From assembly GCA_050261515.1 (NCBI GenBank), contig JBLNDJ010000021.1:183678-247677 (forward strand): DNA of 64,000 nt, read 5' to 3'. Shown piece by piece: positions 27,103 to 35,379 of the stretch (its first letter is position 1; the number at the start of each line of letters is the position of its first letter). The stretch comes from JBLNDJ01 sp050261515 (GTDB taxonomy: Bacteria; Acidobacteriota; Terriglobia; Bryobacterales; Bryobacteraceae). The notes beneath the pieces are model-generated. The model saw only the letters and a program-made list of their open reading frames with translations. It did no database searches and was not told where the DNA came from. Both the position numbers and the translations under genes were made by a program.

Positions 27103-27495
27103 ATGAAACCTCTCGTTCTGATCGTAGATGATGCCCCGACCAGCGCCATTGCGCTCGAACTCGCGTGCTCCGGAATCCCAGGGGTCGATGTGACGGCCGT
27201 ATGCTCCGCGCTGGACGCGGTTCGAATTCTCCAGGCGGCGGATTCGCGCGTCTGCGCGGTAGTGACCGACCTGAAAATGCCGGTGATGGACGGCTTCGAG
27301 TTGATTGAGTTCATCCGCGCGCGCCCGGCGAACGCCGGCCTGCCCATCGTCGTGGTCACGGCCGATAGCGAGCCGGAGACGTCCGGCCGCGTCAAGGCGC
27401 TCGGGGCGAACGCCGTCTTTCCGAAGCCTTTCTCGCCGGGCGCGGTGCGGGAGACATTGGAGCGATTGCTCTATGCGAATCAAAGGGCGAACTAG
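27103..27495 (+). CDS. Receiver-only response regulator (CheY-like)
   Basis: A 130-residue stand-alone receiver: acidic pair D9-D10, phospho-acceptor D56 in 'VVTDLKMPVMDG', Thr in 'VVVTA' and Lys108 in 'FPKPF'. No output domain, so it would act as a phosphate relay or by protein binding. It begins two bases after the OmpR-type regulator and overlaps the porin-like gene by 23 bases, placing it within the same operon. Confidence 0.92.
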   Translation: MKPLVLIVDDAPTSAIALELACSGIPGVDVTAVCSALDAVRILQAADSRVCAVVTDLKMPVMDGFELIEFIRARPANAGLPIVVVTADSEPETSGRVKALGANAVFPKPFSPGAVRETLERLLYANQRAN

Positions 27496-28801
27496 CAGGG
27501 CTCTTCTCCTGGCTGCGTTCGCGCTTTCGGCGGCTACGGCGCCGGCGCAGACGCAAACGGACATGGCTCGCGTGCTCGAACGGCTCGATCGCCTGGAAGC
27601 GCAGAACCGCGCACTGCTTGACGAAATCCGCGAGCTGAGGAACGAACTGACGGCCGCCCGCGAGCCCGCCTTGCAGGAACGCCTCGAGGTACAGGAGAGC
27701 CGCACGGCCGAGCTTGCCGCGACGAAGGTCGAAGCCTCGCAGCGCTTCCCTCTTCGTGTAACGGGAATGGCGCTGTTCAACACATATTTCAACTCGAACG
27801 GCGGCTCGAATTCGCAGTATCCGGCGTTCGCCCCGGCCGCGCGCGAGGCGTCCGGAGGCGCCTCCGTCCGGCAGACCGTGATCGGACTCGATTACAACGG
27901 CCCGCAGGCTTTCGGCGGTGGAAAAATCAGCGGCTCGCTGCGCATGGATCTGTTCGGCGGGAGCGGCCAGACGCTCGATCAGCTCGTGCGCCTGCGCACC
28001 GCGACGCTCTCGATCGACTGGGCGGACCGCGGCTTTCTGGCCGGTGTGGACAAGCCGGTCATCTCACCGCGGGATCCGGAGTCGCTGGCGCAGGTGGGCT
28101 CCTCTCCGCTGAGCGGCGCGGGAAACCTCTGGCTCTGGCTGCCGCAGGCGCGCTTCCAGCAGGACTTCCGTTTCGGCGGCCAATCCGGCGTGCGCGCGCA
28201 GGTCGGGGTGATCCAGACGCACGAGGACGGCGCCTACGGCTATAGCAGTGCCGGCTATGCGGAACCGGGGCGGCCGGGGGTGGAGGCGCGAGTGGAGCTT
28301 TTCGCGGGCGCCGACCGCCGCTTCGAGGCCGCCGGAGGAATTCACCACAGCGTGTCGCACGTGATGGGCGCGTCCGTGCCTTCCGACGTGTATTCGGCCG
28401 ACTGGTTCGTGCGGCCGTGGCATGCGATTGAATTCACCGGCGCGGCATACACGGGCTGGAACGTCGCGACGCTCGGGACAGGAGGGATTCGCCAGGGCTT
28501 CGTCGCAATCGCCCCGGGCCGTGTGCTGCCCGTTCGCAGCCGCGGCGGGTGGGCGCAACTGACGTACCGTCCCGCGGCCCGCCTCTGGTTTAATCTGTTT
28601 TCCGGCCAGCAGGACGACCGCGACTCCGGCCTGCCGGCGGGCGGCATCGGGAAGAACCTCGCGCTGGGCGCCAACGTGTTTTGCCGTCTCGCTCCGAACG
28701 TGCTCGCGAGCGTGGAGGCGTCGCAGACCCGCACGAACTACATTGGCTCCGGAACGCTGCTGAACAACCACTATGACCTGGCTTTGGGGTATCTGTTTTA
28801 G
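27473..28801 (+). CDS. Outer-membrane porin-like protein with N-terminal coiled coil
   Basis: The start at 27473 gives 442 residues with a signal peptide ('LLLAAFALSAATAPAQ'), a coiled coil at about 30-80 ('RLDRLEAQNRALLDEIRELRNEL') as in trimeric porins, and a strand-rich remainder ending 'DLALGYLF', the C-terminal Phe expected of barrels. Substrate unknown. It overlaps the receiver gene on its 5' side and the cupredoxin-like gene by 29 bases on its 3' side. Confidence 0.85.
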   Translation: MRIKGRTSRALLLAAFALSAATAPAQTQTDMARVLERLDRLEAQNRALLDEIRELRNELTAAREPALQERLEVQESRTAELAATKVEASQRFPLRVTGMALFNTYFNSNGGSNSQYPAFAPAAREASGGASVRQTVIGLDYNGPQAFGGGKISGSLRMDLFGGSGQTLDQLVRLRTATLSIDWADRGFLAGVDKPVISPRDPESLAQVGSSPLSGAGNLWLWLPQARFQQDFRFGGQSGVRAQVGVIQTHEDGAYGYSSAGYAEPGRPGVEARVELFAGADRRFEAAGGIHHSVSHVMGASVPSDVYSADWFVRPWHAIEFTGAAYTGWNVATLGTGGIRQGFVAIAPGRVLPVRSRGGWAQLTYRPAARLWFNLFSGQQDDRDSGLPAGGIGKNLALGANVFCRLAPNVLASVEASQTRTNYIGSGTLLNNHYDLALGYLF

Positions 28802-29474
28802 CGCGCTGCTTATCGGGCCGGCCTGTGCCGCCCCGGTCTCCGGGCGCGTGCAGTTGGCGGATTCCAAGGTCCGCAAGCACGACTACTCCGGCGTGGTCGT
28901 ATGGCTGGAGCCCGCGGATGGCGGTGACGCGCCGTTACGGCCCCTCCACGCGCGCATGAAGCAGAAGGACAAGCAGTTCGTGCCGCACGTGCTCGCCATC
29001 CAGGCAGGCACCGATGTCTCTTTCCCCAATCAGGACCCGATCTTCCACAGCGCGTTCTCGAATTTTAGCGGCCAGGTTTTCGACCTCGGCCTCTACGCGC
29101 CGTTGACGAACCGCACGATCGTTTTCGAGCGCACCGGAATCGTGCGGGTGTTCTGCAACATTCACCCCACGATGAGCGCGGTGATTGTCGTGCTGAAGTA
29201 TCCCTGGTTCGCCGTCTCGGGTCCCGGAGGGGCCTTTGAGATCCCGGACGTGCCTCCGGGCGGTTATCAGCTCCATATCTTCCACGAACGGGCCACGCCG
29301 GAGACCCTGCGCGCGCTGAGCCGCCGCGTGCAGGTCGGTGAGGCGGGCGCCGTCCTTCCCCCGATCGCCATATCCGAAACCGGGTATCTCGAAATGCCGC
29401 ACAAGAACAAGTACGGCCACGACTATCCTCCCGGCTCCGGCGAGAGCGGCCTTTATCCGGCGGCACGGAAATGA
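28773..29474 (+). CDS. Secreted cupredoxin-like protein
   Basis: A 233-residue exported protein (signal peptide ending 'GPACAA'). The core at about 60-140 resembles plastocyanin/azurin folds: H92 in 'PIFHSAF' and C128-x-x-H131-x-x-M134 in 'VFCNIHPTM' form a plausible type 1 copper site. A carnitine/carboxypeptidase-type beta domain follows ('GGAFEIPDVPPGGYQLHIFHE'). Similar proteins are annotated as methylamine-utilisation or plastocyanin-like. It sits between a porin-like gene and the histidine kinase, with a four-base ATGA overlap to the latter. Copper binding is inferred from the ligand pattern. Confidence 0.85.
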   Translation: MTWLWGICFSALLIGPACAAPVSGRVQLADSKVRKHDYSGVVVWLEPADGGDAPLRPLHARMKQKDKQFVPHVLAIQAGTDVSFPNQDPIFHSAFSNFSGQVFDLGLYAPLTNRTIVFERTGIVRVFCNIHPTMSAVIVVLKYPWFAVSGPGGAFEIPDVPPGGYQLHIFHERATPETLRALSRRVQVGEAGAVLPPIAISETGYLEMPHKNKYGHDYPPGSGESGLYPAARK

Positions 29475-31255
29475 CGACGCCGTTTTCCCGCATCTCGCTG
29501 CTCTGGAAGATTCTGGTCTCGATGTCCGTGGCGATCACGCTGGTGTTCGCCATCACGGGCTGGATTGCCGTCAACAACGCGACGAACGCCACGGCCGAAA
29601 GCGTGAATCACGAAGTCGAGGCGAGTTTTCAGGCCTATCAGTCACTCTGGAAAGCGCGCGCGGACCGGCTGTCGTCCGTCAGCGCGATTCTGGCCGCGAT
29701 GTCCGATGTGCGGGCGGCGTTCGGGACCGGAGACGAGGCCACCATACGCGACACCGCCGCGGAGCTGTGGTCGCGGGTCTCCGACGAGGATGCGATTTTC
29801 CTGGTCGCGACGCCGCAGGGGAAGGTGATCGCCTCGCTGGGCGGACTGTCGCGCGAATCGCTTCCGAGCGACCTGCCCGAGGTCCGGGAAGCATTGTCGC
29901 GCTTTCCGTCCCAGGCGTCGGGATTCCTGGCGCGCGGCGGCCACTTGTACCATCTCACGATCACGCCGGTTTACGTGCAGTCATCGAGCGGGACGGCGCT
30001 GCTGAACGTTCTGGTGGGCGGCTACGACATCGACCGCGGGGTGGCCGAACAGCTCAAGCGTTCGACGGGAGGCAGCGAGTTCCTGTTCCTGCTGCCGGGG
30101 CGCGTTGTGGCGAGCACTCTCCCGCTCCGCGCTTCGAGCGAAATCGCCGCGCAACTGGCCGGGAGCAAGCGTCCGGTTCGATCGGGCGCGAGCGCGTATG
30201 CGCCACTCATCACGCCGCTTGCCGACATTCACGGCGCCGCGGTCGGCCAGCTCGCAATTCTGCGTTCCTTCGATGCCGCCGGCAGGAAGATCGCGGCCCT
30301 TCGCCGGAACCTGAGTCTGCTCTGGTTGTTCTCGATGCTGGCGGGCCTGGGGCTGACGTATCTCATGGCCAGCCGCATCGTGGAGCCGGTGAAGCGGCTT
30401 GACCTCGCCGCCGCCGAAGTAGCCCGCCGGAACTACGATTGCCAGCTTCCGGTCGAGAGCCAGGACGAGCTGGGACGCCTGGCGGCGACATTCAATGCGA
30501 TGTGCGCCTCCATACGCCAGGCGCGCGCGGAACTGATCCGGTCGGAGCGCATCAGCACCATCGGGCGTCTGGCCACTTCGATCGTTCACGACTTGCGGAA
30601 TCCGCTGGCGGCGATTTGCGGCGGCGCCGAGATGCTGATCGGCTCCCAGCTCTCCGCCTCGCAAACGCAGCGGCTCGCGGCGAACATGTACCGGGCTTCC
30701 CTGCAGGTTCAGGATCTGCTCCAGGACCTGCTCGACCTGGGCAGAGGCAAAGCGGGACAGGTGAAAAGGCAGAACCTCCGCGAGCTGGTGGACGACGTTG
30801 TGGACTCGTTTGCCGCGGCCGCCGAGGCCCAATCGGTGGTCCTGCTGGTGAACATACCGGCGAAGCTGGAGCTGCCTCTGAACCACCACCGTATGGAGCG
30901 GGTGTTTTTCAATTTGATCGGCAACGCGATGGAGGCGATGCCCCACGGCGGCACGATCTCGATCTCGGCAACGGTCGAGCCCGACTCCGCGCTGGTCGAG
31001 GTGCGCGACACCGGGCCGGGAATCGCGCCCGAGATTCGCAGCCGCCTGTTCCAGCCGTTTGTGACCGCGGGCAAAGCGAGCGGGCTGGGCCTTGGACTCG
31101 CGCTGGCCCGGCAGACAGTGGTCGATCACGGAGGCGACATGTGGGCGGAGTCCAACGGCCACGGCGCCCGTTTTTCGTTTCGCCTGCCGCTTGAGAGCGC
31201 CATCGAGGGGGATCCGGAATCGGGGCAGCGGACAGCCGCGATGGGCCCGAATTAG
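29471..31255 (+). CDS. Membrane sensor histidine kinase
   Basis: A 594-residue protein: membrane helix at about 12-34, an extracytoplasmic sensor of about 240 residues (double-Cache-like), second helix at 280-300, HAMP at 301-352, then HisKA with H373 in 'SIVHDLRNPLA', N-box 'FFNLIGNAMEA', G1 'VRDTGPGI' and G2 'GLGLGLALAR'. It phosphorylates one or both regulators encoded upstream. The ATG overlaps the cupredoxin-like gene stop, so the kinase, copper-like protein, porin and regulators form one unit. The stimulus is unknown; a periplasmic redox or metal cue is plausible given the neighbours. Confidence 0.93.
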   Translation: MTTPFSRISLLWKILVSMSVAITLVFAITGWIAVNNATNATAESVNHEVEASFQAYQSLWKARADRLSSVSAILAAMSDVRAAFGTGDEATIRDTAAELWSRVSDEDAIFLVATPQGKVIASLGGLSRESLPSDLPEVREALSRFPSQASGFLARGGHLYHLTITPVYVQSSSGTALLNVLVGGYDIDRGVAEQLKRSTGGSEFLFLLPGRVVASTLPLRASSEIAAQLAGSKRPVRSGASAYAPLITPLADIHGAAVGQLAILRSFDAAGRKIAALRRNLSLLWLFSMLAGLGLTYLMASRIVEPVKRLDLAAAEVARRNYDCQLPVESQDELGRLAATFNAMCASIRQARAELIRSERISTIGRLATSIVHDLRNPLAAICGGAEMLIGSQLSASQTQRLAANMYRASLQVQDLLQDLLDLGRGKAGQVKRQNLRELVDDVVDSFAAAAEAQSVVLLVNIPAKLELPLNHHRMERVFFNLIGNAMEAMPHGGTISISATVEPDSALVEVRDTGPGIAPEIRSRLFQPFVTAGKASGLGLGLALARQTVVDHGGDMWAESNGHGARFSFRLPLESAIEGDPESGQRTAAMGPN

Positions 31256-31331
31256 GGCCCCGTCCGTACGGAGAGGTTGTTTCCGCACTACAATATAACC
31301 TCTGACGCTCAATCGCTTCTCGTCCGCGGCA

Positions 31332-33401
31332 GTGTCTGCCGTCGTTGCGGCGGCACGGTTCCTAAAGCGGGCTTCGAGCTGGTGGTGCGTCCTGTTGATC
31401 CCCGTTTTCGCCTCGCTGGTTTGCGTCCAGTTGTTCGTTCCCCCCTACATAGGGATGGCCGATAACGGCGACTTCGCTAAAATCACGCGGCGTCTCGATC
31501 TGCTTCCCACGGATCCCGGCTATCGATTTGACTACTTCAACGCGGACTACGTCTTGTCCCGGCGCTCTCACTGGGAGAGCGATGTCCGTTCTTCCGAGTT
31601 GTGGCTCGCCCAACTCGCGTTTTACTTAAGCCGGACCACCAAAGACGGAGACATCTTCAATATCCGGTGGCTTGGCGCGGTCCATGCAACGATCCTGTTA
31701 ATCCTGTTCGTTCTCGCGCTGGTTGCGACCCAGGGAAGTTCTTTCTGGCGATCCCTGTGCATCCGGGCCGCGATTGTCTGGATTTTTGCCGACGTTCTTT
31801 ACGTGTCCTACCTGAATTCGTTCTATTCGGATGCGGCAGCGCTTCTGGGCCTCCTCGGTAGTCTCGTCATCGCGATCCTGATTCTCAGGACAGGGCCGCG
31901 GATTTCGCTTGTGCTTGGGTTCTCGCTCTGCGCGATCCTGATGATCGGCTCCAAATCCCAACACGCCCTATGGGGTTTTCTGCCGGCACTGTTTCTCGTC
32001 TGGGCAACGGCCGGAGAGAAGCGCCTTTCGATTCGCTGGCTGAGCATCGCCCTGGCAACTCTGCTTTTGGCATCGGCAGTGGTGGTGGTGCGCCTCACGC
32101 CGGCTCACTACAAAGGCGAGGCCCGGTTCAATTTGATTTTCCGCAAGATGGCGAAGATGTCTCACGACCCCGCACAGGACTTGCGAGAACTCGGGCTGTC
32201 CGAAAAGGACCTGCGTTATATCGGCTTCACGGCTTACCAGCCGGACAGTCCAGCTGCGAGCCCCCAATGGTTTGCCGATTTCTGCGGGCGAACAAGCTAT
32301 CGCAGAGTGGCGGCATTATACCTGCGCGAACCCCCGCTGGCCATCCGTATCCTGCGCCGTGATCTCGAGACCTGGGCCCGGTATATACGGTTCGATTTCG
32401 GGAATTTTCAACGGAAGGACGCAGTCAGGCCTGGCCAGCGCTCCGAGAGGTTCGCATCGTGGAGCGACCTTCGCATGGCTGTGTTCTTCTTCTGGCCGGG
32501 TCACATCCTGGTGTGGTACGCGCTGCTCGGTTTCGGCGTTGTTCTAATTCTTTTCACGCGCCCCAGCGCGGTCTCCGTAAAGTTGGCGTGGGTGACTGCC
32601 GGCTTGATTGCAGCCGCGGGAGCGGAGTTTTGTATTTCGTCGCTCCTGGATTCCGAAGAGACCTTCCGTCATCTGTTTCTCTTTCACGCCATCACCGATG
32701 TCACCGTTTGTCTCGCGCTTGCCGCCCTGCTGGAGGGAACCTTCGGTGCCGCCGTTAAGAGAAGGCCGGGATGGCTGGGAGGCAGGGATTCGAACCCGCC
32801 GCTTTCCGTAAGTTCTTGGCACAATGACATTTCTCCAGATCTCCCTTTCGTGTCAATGCCTTGGATGCCGTCTCGCCTGTCCATCCAGTCTGCGCCTTCC
32901 ATCTGGTACGCGCCGCAACTGGACACCAAATGGACACCACGCGGCGCTTTCGCATCGCGACCGACAGAGGCGGACTGCAAACTGCGATCAAGCACGAGTA
33001 TCAGCCTACCAGACACACCACACCCTAAGCACGGAGCAAGCCTGCCAACCGCTCCATGGTCTGGCGTTTCTCACACACCGGAATTTCGTCAGACCCGTGG
33101 CATTGCCTCGTCGGGCCCAACCGGCCCCGAGGCAACCTCCGGCATGTCCTCATCGATGACACCGGCACGAGCGGGATGGTGCTCGACACGCTGCGCCGGT
33201 GCACCGCGCGGAGACGCCCCGACTCCTGCCCAAGCGCCGCCGTCCGTGGTGCCCGGTGAACTACGAGCTATCGCCAAATGGACGCGAGGAACCGGAAATC
33301 GGGATAATTGGATATTGAGAGTACCTTGCGATCGTCCAAGCCAATCTCATTCGGGACAACTGGTGGATCATTGCCCACGATGCGCCCACGGGTCTTCGTA
33401 A
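31332..33401 (+). CDS. Multi-spanning GT-C-like membrane protein whose 3' end is replaced by the island
   Basis: GTG start at 31332. The native part is about 479 residues to roughly 32768: an N-terminal helix, then 'MADNGDFAKI', a motif seen in WsfD-type glycan hexose transferases, and about ten membrane helices. At 32772 the frame runs into the 3' end of the tRNA-Gln (read antisense as 'WLGGRDSN'), then continues about 200 codons into the island without coding character. Before insertion the same frame would have ended inside the tRNA antisense strand after about 20 residues. So the C-terminal tail is an insertion artefact. Base composition is slightly less GC-rich than its neighbours. Enzyme class is tentative. 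Confidence 0.6.
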   Translation: MSAVVAAARFLKRASSWWCVLLIPVFASLVCVQLFVPPYIGMADNGDFAKITRRLDLLPTDPGYRFDYFNADYVLSRRSHWESDVRSSELWLAQLAFYLSRTTKDGDIFNIRWLGAVHATILLILFVLALVATQGSSFWRSLCIRAAIVWIFADVLYVSYLNSFYSDAAALLGLLGSLVIAILILRTGPRISLVLGFSLCAILMIGSKSQHALWGFLPALFLVWATAGEKRLSIRWLSIALATLLLASAVVVVRLTPAHYKGEARFNLIFRKMAKMSHDPAQDLRELGLSEKDLRYIGFTAYQPDSPAASPQWFADFCGRTSYRRVAALYLREPPLAIRILRRDLETWARYIRFDFGNFQRKDAVRPGQRSERFASWSDLRMAVFFFWPGHILVWYALLGFGVVLILFTRPSAVSVKLAWVTAGLIAAAGAEFCISSLLDSEETFRHLFLFHAITDVTVCLALAALLEGTFGAAVKRRPGWLGGRDSNPPLSVSSWHNDISPDLPFVSMPWMPSRLSIQSAPSIWYAPQLDTKWTPRGAFASRPTEADCKLRSSTSISLPDTPHPKHGASLPTAPWSGVSHTPEFRQTRGIASSGPTGPEATSGMSSSMTPARAGWCSTRCAGAPRGDAPTPAQAPPSVVPGELRAIAKWTRGTGNRDNWILRVPCDRPSQSHSGQLVDHCPRCAHGSS
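32772..32797. repeat. attL: 26-bp copy of the tRNA-Gln 3' end
   Basis: Identical over 26 bases to 42849-42874. It comprises the complement of CCA, the discriminator G, the 3' acceptor strand and the T-arm to the T loop. No D-arm or anticodon follows, so it is not a tRNA. Confidence 0.9.
32798..33379. other. Left end of island, non-coding
   Basis: About 580 bases with no supported gene; the plus frame continuing from the membrane protein and the short minus frames here lack coding character. It holds the candidate integrase arm sites at 32920-32939. Confidence 0.6.
32920..32939 (+). promoter_or_regulatory. Candidate integrase arm-type sites (left)
   Basis: Two direct copies of TGGACACCA, at 32920-32928 and 32931-32939, start 11 bases apart. 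The same 9-mer occurs twice near the right end of the island, inside the inverted repeat at 42763-42798. Paired short repeats at both ends are what a lambda-type integrase arm-binding domain would use. Confidence 0.5.
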
Positions 33402-34525
33402 GCTCCGTCATCGAAGGCTTCGACGTGCAGCGACAGGCTGCCCGGGCTGCCATCCGCGCCGCCGGCGGCGAACCGATTCTCGTCAACGAAGATTTCCCCT
33501 CGGCCAACGCCTCATCCCGGAATGCCTGTCTCGACGCGGTCGCCAGCTCCGATTTCTTCGCACTTATCATCGGCGCACGGGGAGGCTGGCGAACTCCATC
33601 CGGGCGCTTTGTAGTTGAGGAGGAGCTCGAGGAGGCTCGCAGGCGGCGGCTCCCGACCCTCGTCTTCATTGAAGACGTTGAACAGGATGCGGACGCCAAG
33701 AATTTGTCGAGAAAGATCTCAGATTATGTCGACGGCTACTTTCGGGTCCGCTTCCGAGGACCGGAGGAACTCGGCCGCGAGCTTGAGCGCGCACTGCGGC
33801 CCCTTTTCGAAACCGCCCAGAGGCCGGCTGTGAATCCCAACGAACTATCAGTGTCTTTCGAACATGCCTATAAAGTAGGAGATCAGACGACTCTTCGCTT
33901 CGTGCTGGCTCCCGAGCGGCGCGAGGAGATAATCGACCCGGTCCGGCTCGGATCCGGAGATTTTGTTGATCGGCTTCTCGAACTGGGCCACTCGAAATCC
34001 GTCGGCCTGTTCAGTTATCAGCGCGCGAAGGAGCCGCCATCGTTGTCGAACGATTCCCTAGTTATCGAACAGCCGGCCGGTAACGACTGGAACCGGGGGA
34101 TTCAGGGCGTCCGTATGGAGTTGCACGAGTCTGGCGAACTGGTCCTTGATTCGAACGTCACCGGTCGGACACAGCGCACAAGCTCGAGTGACTTGATGGG
34201 GATGTTCCGAATCGCCATCGAGGATGTGGAGGCAGCGCTCGCCGCCGATTTCCGTTTCGCGAGCACCGTATACGAAGAGGTCGATCCATACAAAAGGCAC
34301 CAGCGCCTCTTCTGGAACGCCGCGCTCACTAACCTGGGGTACCGCAGCTTTGCGCGGAATCCCCAGCCGGAGCATGCGTACACGATGAACACCGCCGAGA
34401 GGAACGATCCCGCCGTGGCCTTCCCGGTAGGGCGACCCATCGACCGGCTCATTCTCTCCCAGCCGGCGACTGAGATTGAGCGCGCGATCTATACGTGGAC
34501 GAAAAAGCAAAACAGGGGATTGTGA
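33380..34525 (+). CDS. DUF4062 domain protein, possible defence cargo
   Basis: The start at 33380 (ATG) yields 381 residues beginning 'MRPRVFVSSVIEGF', the DUF4062 signature; an upstream in-frame codon at 33308 would add 24 residues of poor character. Residues 1-130 form a TIR/SEFIR-like Rossmann domain: 'RVFVSS', 'EDFPSAN.SSR..CLDAVASSDFFALIIG.R.G' and 'RRRLPTLVFIEDVEQ'. The remaining 250 residues are an unrecognised, probably alpha/beta domain. DUF4062 is frequent as the N-terminal module of proteins in defence islands, but a defence role here is inference. First gene inside the island, facing right. Confidence 0.82.
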   Translation: MRPRVFVSSVIEGFDVQRQAARAAIRAAGGEPILVNEDFPSANASSRNACLDAVASSDFFALIIGARGGWRTPSGRFVVEEELEEARRRRLPTLVFIEDVEQDADAKNLSRKISDYVDGYFRVRFRGPEELGRELERALRPLFETAQRPAVNPNELSVSFEHAYKVGDQTTLRFVLAPERREEIIDPVRLGSGDFVDRLLELGHSKSVGLFSYQRAKEPPSLSNDSLVIEQPAGNDWNRGIQGVRMELHESGELVLDSNVTGRTQRTSSSDLMGMFRIAIEDVEAALAADFRFASTVYEEVDPYKRHQRLFWNAALTNLGYRSFARNPQPEHAYTMNTAERNDPAVAFPVGRPIDRLILSQPATEIERAIYTWTKKQNRGL

Positions 34526-34543
34526 GTCGCGCAGCTCTCGCCG

Positions 34544-34840
34544 CTATCGCCGGAGGCCGCGTTGAACGTGCGATAGTGCCGTACGGCAGTGTTCTAGCGC
34601 CGTGGTCACATCGCTAGCCGCGAGTGCGCCCATTGCACTTTCGACGAAGTCCTTGGCCTCTACGAGTTCGTACGAGAGCAACGGCGCCGGTTCTCCTGGG
34701 GGGACCGGCTTAAATGCCGTTTCCCGGCGAAGCATGGAGAAGCACTCCTCTAGCTGCTGGGTCGCCACCGCCACGTCGATCCCGGAGGGACCCTTCGTAG
34801 TCATATCCTTCAAGACCATCTCGACTTCCTTTATCCGCAT
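34544..34840 (-). CDS. Small hypothetical protein, 98 residues
   Basis: A soluble, helical, acidic protein with natural composition ('MRIKEVEMVLKDMTTK', 'QQLEECFSMLRRE', 'LLSYELVEAKDFVESAMGAL'). GAAAGG lies a few bases before the start at 34840; Met8 is an alternative. It converges with the DUF4062 gene, with 18 bases between stops. The four-helix look suggests a small partner or antitoxin-like protein, but nothing identifies it. Confidence 0.65.
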   Translation of the reverse strand: MRIKEVEMVLKDMTTKGPSGIDVAVATQQLEECFSMLRRETAFKPVPPGEPAPLLSYELVEAKDFVESAMGALAASDVTTALEHCRTALSHVQRGLRR

Positions 34841-35379
34841 AGCCTTTCAAACTACCGGAAATCGTGCTTCTTCGACAATTCAGTCTGGCAGCATGGTTAA
34901 CAAAGCCGGCAACTCGGCCACGACAATCCCGCCGCATCGCCGATCCTGACCTCGGCTCTGGAGTCGTTCCAACCGCGCTGCTTCTTGCGTGCGGCAGCAA
35001 GCCGCACAATAACTGAGGAGCGCTGACGCTCGGTATCGCTGAAGCTGGCTCCTGTTCGCTCGCGTAGCGCCCCTGGCATCGGTGCAGATGCTCGCGCGTG
35101 AGAATAGCAGCCTGACGTAGAGATCACTACTTTCGCGGCGATGGAGCCTGAGTGGGCACAGCAACGGCGCGGTTGCAGTTCCGCTACTGATCACACCTTG
35201 TGGTCCCACTAGGGGGCGCGCCTGCCGGCACATTGCCCAGTCGCCTTCCGTCGGTCCTTTGGAAACGATCGGTGTTAAACCACCGGCCGTCACCATTCGT
35301 CGGCACCCCGGATGGCAGGCTATGACAACGCTGTGCGAGCCCGGGCGGTAGCGGGGCAGGCCCGCCTGAAAATGCTGCC
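34841..35379. other. Island intergenic stretch, 539 bases
   Basis: No supported gene. A minus-strand frame of 186 codons (34880-35440) overlaps the AlbA_2 gene and has Arg/Leu/Ser-rich, non-protein-like composition. It may be decayed coding DNA. Confidence 0.5.

Noticed and set aside
32772..32797. A second tRNA gene at the left end of the island
   Set aside because: Only the 3' 26 bases are present; no D arm, anticodon arm or 5' acceptor strand follows.
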